Shown here one piece after another: positions 42,282 through 53,431 of a stretch of 64,000 nt of DNA. The notes under the pieces were generated by a model, which worked only from the letters and a program-made list of their open reading frames with translations, did not search any database and had not been told where the DNA came from. Origin of the DNA: Elephas maximus indicus (taxonomy: Eukaryota; Chordata; Mammalia; Proboscidea; Elephantidae); contig NC_064827.1 of assembly GCF_024166365.1 (NCBI RefSeq), forward strand, positions 55,208,635 to 55,272,634, in the 5' to 3' direction. Positions within the stretch are counted from its first letter, which is position 1, and every line of letters starts with the position of its first letter. A program made the translations under genes and the position numbers.

Positions 42282-43006
42282 TTTTTTTTTAATAATTTTT
42301 ATTGTGCTTTAAGTGAAAGTTTACGAATACAGTCTCTCACGCAAAAGCCCATATATACCTTGCTATGCACTCCCAATTATTCTCCCCCTAATGAGACAGC
42401 CCGCTCTCTCCCTCCGCTCTCTCTTTCCGTGTCCATTTTGTCAGCTTCTAACCCCCTCCAACCTCTCATCTCCCTTCCGGGCAGGAGATGCCAACATAGT
42501 CTCAAGTGTCCACCTGATCCAAGAAGCTCACTCCTCACCAGCATCCCTCTCTAACACATTGTCCAGTCCAATCCATGTCTGAAGAGTTGGCTTCGGGAAT
42601 GGTTCCTGTCCTGGGCCAACAGAAGGTCTGGGAGCCATGACCACTGGGGTCCAGTCTCAGTCAGACCATTAAGTCTGGTCTTATGAGCATTTGGGGTCTG
42701 CATCCCGCTGCTCTCCTGCTCCCTCAGGGGTTCTCTGTTGTGTTCCCTGTCAGGGCAGTCATCGGTTGTAGCCGGGCACCATCTAGTTCTTCTGGTCTCA
42801 GGATGATGTAGTTTCTGGTTCATGTGACCCTTTCTGTCTCTTGGGCTCGTAATCGCCTTGTGTCCTTGGTGTTCTTCATTCTCCTTTGATCTAGGTGGGT
42901 TGAGACCAATTGATGCATCTTAGATGGCTGCTTGCTGGCGTTTAAGACCCCAGACCCCACTCTTCAAAGTGGGATCCAGAATGTTTTCTTAATAGATTTT
43001 ATTATG
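42282..43006 (-). mobile_element. Young 5'-truncated L1, antisense, perfect target duplication (intron 2)
   Basis: 725 bp of elephant-type L1 3' UTR, starting at the T run and TTTTTATTGTGCTTTAAGTG, ending TTCTTAATAGATTTTATTATG. The 14-bp ccaagggctatttt occurs at 42268-42281 and 43007-43020 without mismatch. It has one copy of the block that is tandemly doubled at 16293-16508. Confidence 0.95.
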
Positions 43007-43020
43007 CCAAGGGCTATTTT

Positions 43021-43447
43021 AATTCCCTTTCCCAGAGGACAGACACTATATAGCTAGAGGAGTCTTTACCCCTAGAAGTGATTATACATTTGCTTTATCT
43101 TATTGGTGGATTCAACACTTAGATTCTAAAACATGTATGTACAAATTAGGAACTTGGTAAATACTTTTTGTATATTTAGCATGTTTATGTGTATTTAGTA
43201 TGTTTAGAAGTCCAAAATTCATGCTCCCCTCTGATAATGACCTTTTGGTAGATTTTATGTATGGTTTATGTGATTATAAAAAATGACCTTCTACCCAATC
43301 TATGCTTTTTTTGAAGTAAAATTCCATATTTATTTGAATAATTCCATTTGTTGCATTTTGCCAAATGACTGTTGTTGATATACTGGATCTTTATTTCTGT
43401 TCTTCTGATTCCATTGATATATTAAAATATTTAAATTTTAATTTCAG
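43021..43447. other. End of intron 2
   Basis: AT-rich, no repeat recognised, leading into the exon 3 acceptor. Confidence 0.5.
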
Positions 43448-43632
43448 GTATATTATATTTTTTTGCCCATGTGACCTAGTTTGCCAGGCCTATTCTTTTC
43501 TACCTGTTCAACTCTTGGCTGCAGGAATGAAGGAAGTGACCAGAACTTGGAAAATAGTAGGTGGAGTCACACATGCTAATAGCTATTACAAAAATGGCTG
43601 GATAGTCATGATAGCTATTGGATGGGCCCGAG
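43448..43632 (+). CDS. TMEM38B: TMEM38B exon 3 (residues 90-152), channel core with KEV motif
   Basis: The acceptor is ATTTCAG ending at 43447 and the donor GTAATA at 43633, a weaker donor than the others. The exon encodes the rest of Trp90 and the core of TRIC-B: LPVQLLAAGMKEVTRTWK, then IVGGVTHANSYYKNG and WIVMIAIGWARG. The Lys118-Glu119-Val120 (KEV) signature lies in the pore/lipid-binding helix of TRIC channels, where the lysine contacts PIP2 in solved structures of the family. Membrane helices 3-5 are recognisable. Compared with the human protein from memory, the loop reads CPCDLVCQAYSF, with two extra cysteines (98 and 102). Length and phase (2 to 1) fit the neighbouring exons exactly. 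Confidence 0.97.
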
Positions 43633-44510
43633 GTAATATTAACAATATGTGTTCCTGAGTATTCTGATACTGATGTACCACAACTATTGAACAGTTCTGT
43701 AGTTACATTAATGGGGACCACATACTTTAATAAGATGGAAGATGGAAGCCTTGTTTCTGTTGTTAGTAAAGTTAATTCAAAGCTAGTACTTTTTACTATC
43801 ATTAGTCATTATTTTGAGCCTGATTGTTTTACAGTATAAGGTTTTTAATCGGTTTGATTTGGAACATCAACACCAGAGGAATTCTTAGTTAAGGTGCAGA
43901 ACCACCATAAATGAAACAAGCTTACCTAAGCAATCACGTGGCACTTGTAAATAAAATACACTGCTGTGTCTTTTCTGTGTGAGTGTGTTTTAGCCATGAA
44001 TAACTTGGAAATAGTAAATATGATTGATTTGGGGTTCATGTTCACTCTGTATGACTTGCCTTTAGTGGTGACTTGTTTTATATGTGGGAATTGAATAAAT
44101 TTCTTTTACTTACTTTTTTTTTTTTTTTACTTACATTAGTGAGATACAGTGTACTGCACCTAAAACTTACCATATCCGGGAAAGAAATAATAAATCAGGG
44201 GATTTCCCTGCCCCCCAGGTCTGAAACAAGCCTCTATCTAGCCAGATCTCTGTGCCTGAGGCCCCGTCCATGTTAACCTTAGTTATAGTACAATGGACAG
44301 TTGCTGTGGTAGTGAAAGGGAAGAATCGCAATTGTCTCAATCCATGAATATACAAGGCAACTTTTTTCTTCCTTCCAAGAAGTGTGTTTTAGGGATCCTC
44401 TTAGAATTTTAAATTAGGAGATAGAATTATGACTCCATCTCAATTATTTTTTCAGTAAAAATTGGCTAAATATTCTGGTTAAATACTGTTGTTATTATTG
44501 TTATTTTCAG
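43633..44510 (+). other. Intron 3 (878 bp)
   Basis: The shortest intron; it has a T run at about 44114-44127 but no recognisable mobile element. Confidence 0.8.
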
Positions 44511-44598
44511 GTGCCGGTGGTAGCATTATTACAAATTTTGAGCAGTTGATGAAGGGAACTTGGAAACCAGAAGCTGATGAATGGCTGAAGATGTCTTA
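44511..44598 (+). CDS. TMEM38B: TMEM38B exon 4 (residues 152-181)
   Basis: The acceptor is TTATTTTCAG ending at 44510 and the donor a consensus GTAAGT at 44599. Codon 152 (Gly) is completed by the first two bases. The exon reads GAGGSIITNFEQLMKG, then TWKPEADEWLKMS, with Tyr181 split TA|C. The Gly-rich start opens the sixth helix region and the acidic/Trp segment is the TRIC-B loop before the final helix. Intron 3 is only 878 bp and has no obvious recent insertion. There are no frameshifts or stops. Confidence 0.96.
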
Positions 44599-45352
44599 GT
44601 AAGTTGGCATAAAGTATAGTGAAACCCAGCTTTTTATCCTTGAATCTTATCAAAGTTGTTTTAAAGAACATCTTGGGAACTCTAAATGTGCATGAAGTGT
44701 GCTGCTAAAAATACTTACTAATAATATATGGAAAGAGAACCAGCAAACTTTATTCTTTGAAAAAGTCTGTTATTTCAAATGTAGTCTTAAAACAAATACT
44801 GATTCTCTTCTTTGTGTGTCCTCCGCCTGCCCCCTTCAGAAAACAAAACAAAAGTTCTGGATTGTTGTAGGATTGTGGGGAGAGAACTACACAGGAACAG
44901 ACTTTTCGGTATGGAAATTAATCAATTGCAGACTCTTGACATTTTCATTAGTAACTGTGATGTCACCCAGATTTCAGTTCTGGTAGTAAAATATCAAGCT
45001 TATGGGAACAAATCAATACCTTATCATAAAACCCTATGAGCTAATTAAAAAATAATGATAGTTGAGCTCAATTCCCCATAAAAATAAAAAAAGATTAGAA
45101 GGAATAACCCGCTCTTTACTTATAAGATGCAAACTACCTTTTGCGTTCATTTAAGAGAATCTAATTGTTAGGTGTTCTCTAAAGATACTGACCCAGTCTT
45201 AAATAAGCCACATATACATCCCTGATGGATCTGAAAATGAAATGAAAGATACAGTTGCTGCTCTCACAATTCAAAAAGGAAAAGACTTCGGGATTAGTGG
45301 CCATCATAAGCAAGGTAAAGAAAGACATGTAAAAATTAGACTCATTAGAATG
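44599..45352. other. Start of intron 4, unassigned
   Basis: No repeat or exon recognised. The frames at 44699-45039 are unsupported. Confidence 0.4.
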
Positions 45353-45556
45353 GGCCAAGGAGCCCTGAGGATCAGTGGTTAAGTGCTCAGCTGCTAACCC
45401 AAAAGTCAGTAGTTTGAACTCAACAGCTGCTCTGCGGGAGAAAGATGTGACAGTCTGCTTTCGTAAAGATTACAGCCTTGGAAACCCTATGGCGGCAGTT
45501 CTGCTCTGTCTTTTAGGGTCACTATGAGTTGGAATTGACTTGGCAGCATTGAGTTT
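45353..45556 (+). mobile_element. AfroSINE, long type (intron 4)
   Basis: Head AAGGAGCCCTGAGGATCAGT, middle TCGTAAAGATTACAGCCTTG, tail GGAATTGACTTGGCAGCATT. Confidence 0.93.
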
Positions 45557-45829
45557 AGAAGGGATTAAAAATGAAGGTTGAGAAACAGTAAGAATGATGA
45601 AGTATGTATTTGAGTGAACCAACAAATTCTAGGATATGTAACTTGGAAAATACCCCTTAAAGTTTAAAGGAAGTAGTTTAGAAATGGAATAGAGGAGGCT
45701 TTGATTGAAAATAAGTTACAAACAAGAAATTAGGGATATTAAGGGTGAAATTGCCCTCATTTTGAGGTATATGCCTTGAAAGAAAATCCAAGGTTTTCCA
45801 TAAAACATTCCTTGGGGCTTTTATAACAC

Positions 45830-46205
45830 GTCAAATTGTGTTTCTCCTTCATTCAAAACTTTGCAGTGACTCTCTATAAGGCCCTTCAAGATCTGCCTCT
45901 CCCCTGCATCCAGTTTGCCTTGGCTTCACCTCTTTTGCTCCTTCTTCTCTATCGTTGCAGAAATCTTCTTGCTGTTCCTCGAAAAGCCAGGTGTGCTCTG
46001 GTTTAGACTAGCTTTTCTCTCTGCCTAGAATAATTCCCCCCAGATATCTTCACGGCTCAAAGTACTTTCTCACAGTACCTTCTCAGTGAGGAATGCTCCA
46101 TTTAAATTTGCAATACCTCCCCTATTTTTTTTTTTCCGATAGCGCATATCACCTTCTAACACATAACTTACTTATTCATCATGTATTACTGCCCCCTTGG
46201 CTCTA
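45830..46205 (+). repeat. L2 LINE 3' region (intron 4)
   Basis: AAAACTTTGCAGTGACTCTC, AAGGCCCTTCAAGATCTGCC, TCTGCCTAGAATAATTCCCC and AGTACCTTCTCAGTGAGGAA, in L2 order. Confidence 0.7.
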
Positions 46206-46207
46206 AA

Positions 46208-46375
46208 AAAACCCCAAAACCAAACCTGTTGCTGTCAAGTTGATCCTGACTCATAGCAACCCTATAGGACAAAGAACAGCCCCATAGGGTTTTCAAGGAG
46301 CAACTGGTGGATTTGAACTGTCAACCTTTTGGTTAGCAGCCAAACTCTTAACCACTGCGCCACCAGGGCTGCACC
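46208..46375 (-). mobile_element. AfroSINE, short type, reverse (intron 4)
   Basis: AAACCTGTTGCTGTCAAGTT at the tail side, TTTTCAAGGAGCAACTGGTG in the middle, CTGCGCCACCAGGGCTGC at the head. Confidence 0.93.
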
Positions 46376-46379
46376 TCCC

Positions 46380-47340
46380 AAAAAGAAATATAGGGGAGAA
46401 TATATCAGGCCCTAATAACTGAAACCTATATATGGAAAAGGGGTCTTTGCAGATGTGATTAAATTAAGAATTTTCAGATGGGGAGATTATCATGGATTAT
46501 TCAGGTGGGCCCTGCCTTAGTTATCTAGTGCTACTGTAACAGAAATACCACAAGTGGATGGGTTTAACAAAGAGAAATTTATTCTCTCACAGTCTAGGAG
46601 GCTAGAAGTTTGAATTCAGGGTGCCAGCTCCAGGGAAAGCCTTTCTGTCTCTGTTGACTCTGGGGGTAGGTCCTTGTCATCAATCTTCCCCTGGTCAAGG
46701 AGCTTCTCAGTGCAGGGACGCCAGGTCCAAACGACACGCCGTGCTTGTGGTGCTTCTTTCTTGGTAGTATGAGGTCCTCATGTCTCTCTGCTCGCTTCTC
46801 TCTTTTATATCTCAAAAGAGATTGACTCAAGACACAACCCAATTTTGTAGATTGAGTCCTGCCTCATTAACATAACTGCTGCTAATCCCACCTCATTCAC
46901 ATCATAGAGGTAGGGTTTATAACACAGGAAAATCACATCATATGACAAAATGGTGGACAGTCACATAATACTGGGAATCATGGACTAGCCAAGTAGACAC
47001 ACATTTTTTGGGGGGGACACAGTTCAATCCGTAACAGGCCCTAAATGCAACTGAATGTTTGCTTATAAGGGGAGGGCAGAGGAAGAGTTGACCACACATA
47101 GAAGAAAAGAAGGTAATGTAATGGTGGAGGCAGAGATGAATTATGCATCCACAAGCCATGGAATACTGGCAGCCACCAGAAGTTGAAAAAGGCAAGGAGT
47201 AGTAGGTTCTCCCTTAGAGCTTCCGAAGAGAGTGTGACCACGCTAACATCTTGGTTTTGTTACTGACTTTGGCCTTCTGGTCTCCAGACTGTGAGAGAAT
47301 AAATTTCTGTTGCTTTAAGCCACTGAGTTTGTAGTATGCC
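46380..47340 (+). mobile_element. Old MLT1-like LTR split by a younger LTR (intron 4)
   Basis: GGGTCTTTGCAGATGTGATT and TTCAGGTGGGCCC before the break, then CTAAATGCAACTGAATGTTT and GTCTCCAGACTGTGAGAGAA after it, in the order expected of an MLT1-type LTR. The break carries the LTR at 46513-47036. Confidence 0.75.
46513..47036 (-). mobile_element. Solo LTR of a MaLR-like family, antisense, inside the MLT1-like LTR (intron 4)
   Basis: It begins TGCCTTAGTTATCTAGTGCT and ends CAGTTCAATCCGTAACA, 524 bp, the same family and length as 35008-35531. A perfect 5-bp ggccc flanks it (46508-46512 and 47037-47041). Only one LTR and no internal region, as left by recombination between the two LTRs. Confidence 0.92.
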
Positions 47341-47489
47341 TATTCCTCACTCAACAATTATCTTGTTATCTGACATTTTGCATTTACAACATTAGCAAAA
47401 CAAATCTATTATACGACTGTTTTATGCATTAACAACATATGTCTGGCAGTAACGAACACCAAGGCATGAGGCAAGGTCAGTGCTGACTG

Positions 47490-49020
47490 TGATGGTTAAG
47501 GTTATGTGTCACCTTGGCTGGGCCATGATTCTCAGTGGTTTGGCAGTTATGTAATGATGTAATTTGGCAGTTGTGTAATGATAAATTTGGCAGTTGTGTA
47601 ATGATGTAGTCATCTTGCATTTTGTGATCTGATATGGTCATCCTCCATTTTCATATAGTGCAGATTTTTGCATAACAACCTGGTCTTTGAAACCGAATCA
47701 TGTTGATGAGCGAGGAGTTGGTGTAGTTTGTTAGAGCAGCCAAAGGAAACTAATACAGATTTTAGTACCGGGAAGTGGGGTGTGCCTGTAACAAATACCT
47801 AAAAATGTGGAAGTGGTTTTGGTACTGGATATTGGGTAGGAACTGGAAGAATTTTGAGGCACATGACAAAAAAGCCTAGATTGCCTTAAGCTATTGATAG
47901 AAACATGGACGTTAAAGGCTTTTTTGGTGAGGGCTGAGAAGGAAGTGAGGAGCATGGTAGAGAAAGCCCATATGGTCTTAGAGAATACATATATTGTCAT
48001 AAATATAATGTTGGTAGAAATGTGAATGTTAAAAGCATTTCTGGGGATAGCTCAGAAGGAAATGAGGACTGTATTATTGGAAACTGTTGGGAAGGTGATC
48101 CTTGTTATATAGTGGCAGAAAACTTAGCCGTATTATGCCCTATAGTTGTATGGAAGGTAGAACTTGTAAGTGATAAATTTAGATATTTTGCTGGGGATAT
48201 TTCCAAGCAAAGTATTGAAAATATGGCCCAGTTTCTTCTTGCCTTTTGTCATGAAATACGAGAGGAAAGAGATAAGTTGAGGAAGTAACTTTTAAACAAA
48301 AAGAAACCAGGACTTAATGATTTGGGAAATTTTCTCCCATCCAGATTGTAAAAGATGCTAAAATTAGGAGATTCACTGTTAGGAAAGCATGCTCTGGAGA
48401 GCGGGTCAGGTGTGTGGCTGGACAACCTTTTGCCAGTGCTGAAGAGGCAAGGTGTATGGCTCATGGATCCATTCAGCTATCTCAGCAGAAACCTGGGATA
48501 GAGATGGTGCTATCTAGGAATTATTCTATGTGGACCCTTTTGTCTAATGGTGTGGATCCCTGTGACATACACAGGAGATTTACAGTTTTGAGAATGTTAT
48601 ATTACCAGAAACACTGTCACTTTGGACTGAAAAGAAAAGAGACAGGATGAAATAAAAGAAGGCTGTCAAAGTCCCAAAATTCTACAGGAAGAAATAGGCT
48701 GATAAAACTGCTCATCTGCAAACTTTTGCTGCTCTTTCAGAAGAGGAAGAATGACTCCAAGATAGGAGCTGCTAGCCTAGAGGTCAGAGCCATGGGCCAA
48801 GAGGATGGAGCCTCAAGCCACAGAGGATTCTTCTCAGGCCTTGAAACCAAATGGAGTTTGCCCTGTTGGATTTCAAAATTGCTTAGGCCTAGTGTCCCCC
48901 TTTTTCATTCTTTTTTCTCCCATTTAGATTGGGAATGATTATAACTGTTATCCTATTATTATCCCACCATTGCATTTTGGAAGCACATAACTTGTTTTCT
49001 AGTTTCATAGGAAATTAAGA
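47490..49020 (+). mobile_element. MaLR-type endogenous retrovirus fragment: LTR plus internal region (intron 4)
   Basis: An LTR-like start (TGATGGTTAAGGTTATGTGT) is followed at about 47755 by the phrase TTTTAGTACCGGGAAGTGGG and ACAAATACCTAAAAATGTGG. That is the usual junction between a MaLR LTR and its internal sequence. The internal part is long but broken; short open frames at 48022-48288, 48414-48650 and 48726-48938 are fossil sequence. The LTR part contains about three copies of a TTTGGCAGTTGTGTAATGAT unit (47540-47605). It is an inactive ancient element. Confidence 0.7.
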
Positions 49021-49424
49021 TAGCAAGTATAAGAGTTCTCTAATTAACTACATCCCTGTTCTGCTAAAAAATTGCATGCCCTGATTTAAAATGAACTTTC
49101 CCTTAAATCTAAGCTCTTTCCCAACGCCCTACCCTAATTTATTGTCTACAAAATCCTTGTTGCTTATGTTCAACTCTTCTGAAATTACGCTTTAACAGAA
49201 GGTTATCCAAAATAGAATATGAGGACACATGTGATGAGCCAGGAACCAAACACAAACAGCAGCAGAATGACATTAAGATAAATCTAATTGTATTTTTTAA
49301 AATCTCCTTTTAATTTCAGTTTTGTGCACATTTTATAGTATTATCATACATGCATATGGTTTCTAAAGTAAGCGACAAGCATCTATTAGGGGGTGTTTTA
49401 AAACATTTTTTTTTACCAGTTAAA
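49021..49424. other. Intron 4 sequence, nothing assigned
   Basis: No repeat or exon recognised. Confidence 0.4.
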
Positions 49425-49628
49425 AAAAAAGTTTCTGTTGAGTCGATTCCTACTCATGGTGACCCTGTGTGTTTCAGAGTAAAACTGTGCGTAGGGCTTT
49501 CAGTGGCAGTGGCCCTTCAGAAATAGATCTCCAGGCCTTTATTCCAAGGCTCTTCTGGGTGGATTCGAACTGCCAGCCTTTCAGTTAGCAGCCCAGCACT
49601 TAACCATTTGCACCACCAACAGGGATGT
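49425..49628 (-). mobile_element. AfroSINE, older long type, reverse (intron 4)
   Basis: TTTCTGTTGAGTCGATTCCT at the tail side, AGAAATAGATCTCCAGGCCT in the middle, TGCACCACCAACAGGGATG at the head. Confidence 0.9.
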
Positions 49629-50582
49629 ACAATCAAAAAAGTTTAGAGATCACTGTTTTAAGACATGAACCTTGTCTAATCAACTTGTTATGCGAGATCC
49701 AAACTCCTGTTGTCCAGACTTAACCCTGTTTTGAACTCAGTCCTTAGTTTGTAGTACATAAATAACTTACTTTTCACTTCGTGAAATGGCTTATGGGTAT
49801 TTTAAAATTTGTCATATTTTGCAATGTGGAATTCTAAGAGTTTATAATTTGTTTTTCTTGTTGTAAGCATAAAGAGCTGGACAATGATCTGTTACTGAGA
49901 TATAATTTAAATATGTAGCAAATATATGACATGAAGGCAGTGTTTCTTATTTGGTAGACTAGTATCTTCTAGATGTTATAATTTTAAAATTAAGATATTA
50001 GTTAAAGCTGTAAGCAATGATGTGTAGTTGCTGGCTCATAGTGATTCATGAGAGCCAATTTTGTGCACCTCCTGTCAATTCTATGCCTGGTGACATCATG
50101 TTGACAGCCTGAAATTGGCAATCATGAGATATTTATTACCATGGAAATGGGCAAATGCTGCAAATCAGGGCTTCCCCCTCCCCTCCACACCCCAGAGAGC
50201 TGGTTTACGACTGTAAGTTTTCTCTTAGTAGACTAAGCTATTTTTCCAAGTCATGCCATAGAACATGGGCCTTTCAGATCCTTTGTGAAAAAAGTGTTGT
50301 ATGGTCAGATACATTTCAGTAATACTGTACATAGAAACTTTCTCTCCTTGTTGAAATCACACTACATATGAACTTACTAAAATCTCTCTCTGATAATATG
50401 TGCTGTGAAAAAAACCTGTTTAACTTGATAATAACTCAAATTTCCCAAAACTTTCTTAGTATGCTCTCAGAACTCATTTTTGTGTTATATCTATTAATAA
50501 CCCATTAAATTAGCATTTTGCAGAGTGCTTTGAGAAATGTAGAGCTCACTTCTTACTCACTTAAAATGTGTTTTATTTGCAG
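49629..50582. other. End of intron 4
   Basis: Apparently single-copy; no feature beyond the exon 5 acceptor. Confidence 0.5.
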
Positions 50583-50700
50583 CCCTTCCAAGGTAACCCT
50601 CCTGGGGTCACTTATGTTCACATTCCAGCACACCAAGCATCTGGCAATATCAAAGCATAATCTGATGTTCTTCTATACTGTCTTTCTTGTAGCCACAAAG
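50583..50700 (+). CDS. TMEM38B: TMEM38B exon 5 (residues 181-220); last coding exon in the window
   Basis: The acceptor is TTTATTTGCAG ending at 50582 and the donor GTAAGA at 50701. Translation continues PSKVTLLGSLMFTFQHT, then KHLAISKHNLMFFYTVFLVATK, the last membrane helix of TRIC-B. The exon ends exactly on a codon boundary (660 nt cumulative). The polar lysine-rich cytosolic tail found in the family (about 70 residues in human) must be in one or more exons beyond 64000; I searched intron 5 by eye for it and found no match. The open frame 50518-50808 extends past both splice sites by chance. Confidence 0.96.
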
Positions 50701-51690
50701 GTAAGACTTCAAGTAACTACAAATCAGTTCTACAAATCCTGTATAAACATTCTTCTGCATATTAGGCAAGTAATAAGAGCGTTTATTTTTATTGTTATTA
50801 CATTTTAAAAAGATAAATTTTGAGTGTTTATTCAGCATATCTGTGACTGTCTGAAACATAGTTCTTCTGTGACTCCGTTTTTCTTTATGCAGAGTCTGTT
50901 AGTAAAAACTTGAAGATAGGCTAGCAGTTAATGGAGGCCAGAGAATAATGGAGGTAGCCAAGGCTGATGAGAGAGTACACAGGCACTGTTGTCTCATTTG
51001 TAAGATGAGGTACCTGGGCGAGATGTTCTCTGAGTTCCATTAGGTTTTTAAAATTTCAAGATTTTATATTAGGACCTATCTGTAGTCAATCTTTATTATT
51101 ATTGCCTGGCTGAAAGCTTTATTCCCTTTTGAAGATAGGAGACAGTATGGTGTAAGAGCTTTTAGAAACAGTCTTGGATTTAAATCCTACTTTTGCTGTC
51201 TAATCCCTGAATAGATAAGTCACTCAGTGTCTCTGAATCCCAGTTTTTTCATCATCATTGTATGCTTGTTGAGAGGAATGGAAATGATGCATGCCATTCT
51301 ATCACTGTGTCTTTCATATCTTAGGAACTTTATTTGTAGCTGTATCATGAGGCTAATTGTGATTATTATTATTTTTACCATTATTAGGGATTGTTCTCTT
51401 CTCACAGTTAATTTTAAAATAAGATTATCATTTAAGCCTAGAGAAATTTTATAGCTAACTGTATATCGGACTAGATGTTTTTGGCTAAAATTTTACCCAC
51501 AGGATTCTTAAAAGGAAAGCAGTATGTATTATATAAACTTTAAGAAACAACCATGTCCTTTTAGGGATCATTTATTTTAGTTTCAGTGGTCTCTGCAGTG
51601 GAGGGGATCTGTGTCTATAATTCAAGTACTCCAGATATCTGAGGAAAAATTTTCTTCACACATGACCTCCCCTCCCAGTCCTAAAATTTT
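50701..51690. other. Start of intron 5, unassigned
   Basis: The text at about 51120-51340 is MIR-like (AAATCCTACTTTTGCTGTCT, AGATAAGTCACTCAGTGTCT) but degraded. No exon seen. Confidence 0.45.
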
Positions 51691-52419
51691 GAGCTTTATA
51701 TGTTTTTTTTAACAGCTTTGTTGAGATATAATTCACATACCACTATACAATGAACTATTGAATGTGTACAATTCAATGGTTTTTAGTATATTAATAGAGT
51801 TGCACAACCATCACTGTAATCAATATTGCAACATTTTTATCGCCCCAAAAGGAAACCCTGTACCCGTTAGCAGTCACATCCCATTTCTCCTCAAACCCCC
51901 CAGCCATATGCAACCACTAATCTACTTTCTATCTCTATGGCTTTGTTTACTTTGGCATGTCATATAAATGAAATCATACAATATGTGGCCTTTTGTGACT
52001 GTTTTCATTTACTTAGCATAATGTTTTTAAGGTTCATCCATGTCGTAGTATGTGTCAGTACTTTATTCTGTATTATTGTCAAATAATATTCTATCATATG
52101 GATAGACCACATTTTGTTATCCATTCATCGGTTGACGGGTGTTTGTGTTGTTTCCACTTTTTGGCTCTTATGAACAGTACTACTGTTGTGTATAAGTTTT
52201 TTGTGGACATATGTTTTCATTTCTCTTTGGTATATGATCCTAGGAATGCAATTGCTGGGTCATATGGTAACACTGTGTTTAACTTTTTGAGGAACTGACA
52301 GTTTTCCAAAGTGGCTGCACAATTTTACATTTCCACTAACAGTATGTGGGAGTTCTGATTTCTCTTCTTCCTTTTTAACACTTGTATTATCTGTCTTTTT
52401 TATTATAGTCAACTTGTTG

Positions 52420-52590
52420 TTGTTAGGGGCCTTTGAGTTGGTTCCGACTCATGGCATTGTCACAATCGTTGTTAGGCTTGAGCGCATTGCTGCAGCCACT
52501 GTGTCATTCTGTCTCGTCGAGGGTCTTTCTCTTTTTTGCTGCCCCTCTACGGAGCATGATGTCCTTCTCCAGGGGCTGGTCCCTTCTGAC
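52420..52590 (-). mobile_element. RTE/BovB-like 3'-end fragment in L1 (intron 5)
   Basis: TTGTTGTTGTTAGGGGCCTT, then GTTGTTAGGCTTGAGCGCAT and GGGGCTGGTCCCTTCTGAC. About 170 bp; L1 text continues on both sides. Confidence 0.88.
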
Positions 52591-53431
52591 TTGCATTTCT
52601 CTTATGACTAGTGATGTTAACATCTGTAGTATTTGTAATTCTTCTTTGGAGAAATGTCTATTCAAGTCCTTTGCCTATTTTTAATTGGGTTACCTTTTTA
52701 ATGTTGAGTTGTAAGAATTCTATATGTGTTGTGAATAGTATGCCATTATCAAATATATGATTTGCAAATATTCTCTCCCATTCTGTGGTTTTTTTTTTTT
52801 TTTTCTTTTACTTTCTTGAATGTGTCCTTTGAAGCATGAACGTTTTTAATTTTGATGAACCAATTTATCTATTTTTTCCTTTGGTGTTTGTGCTTTTGGT
52901 GTCATATGTGAGAAACCATTACCAAATCCAGTGTCATGAAGATTTACCTCTGTTTTACATCTAAGAGTTATACAGTTCTATCTCATACACTTAGGTCTGT
53001 GAGCCATTTAAGTTCATTTTTGTGTGTGATATGAGGAAGGGTCCAACTTCATTCTTTGACATATGGAATGTTGAAAAGACTATTCCTCCCCTCATTGAAT
53101 TGTCTTGGCATCTTGTTGAATATCAATTAACTGTAACTCTGAGGGTTTATTCTGGATTCTCACTTCTATTCCATTATCTCTTTGTCTATCTGTATGTTAG
53201 TACCACACTGTCTTGATTCTTGTAGCTTTGTAGTAAGTTTAAAATTGAGAGGTGTTAGTTTTCCAACTTTGTCCTTTTTCAGAATTTACTATTTTGGCTC
53301 TTTTGAATTTATATATAGATTTTAGGATCAGCTTGACAGTTTCTGCAAAGAAACCAGCTGGGTTTTTGATAGGGATTGCATTGAATTTATCGATCAATTT
53401 GGAGGGTAGTGGCCATTTTAATAATATATGT

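Noticed and set aside
48022..48938. Cluster of short sense open frames in intron 4
   Set aside because: They belong to the internal region of an old MaLR-type element, broken by stops; not host genes.
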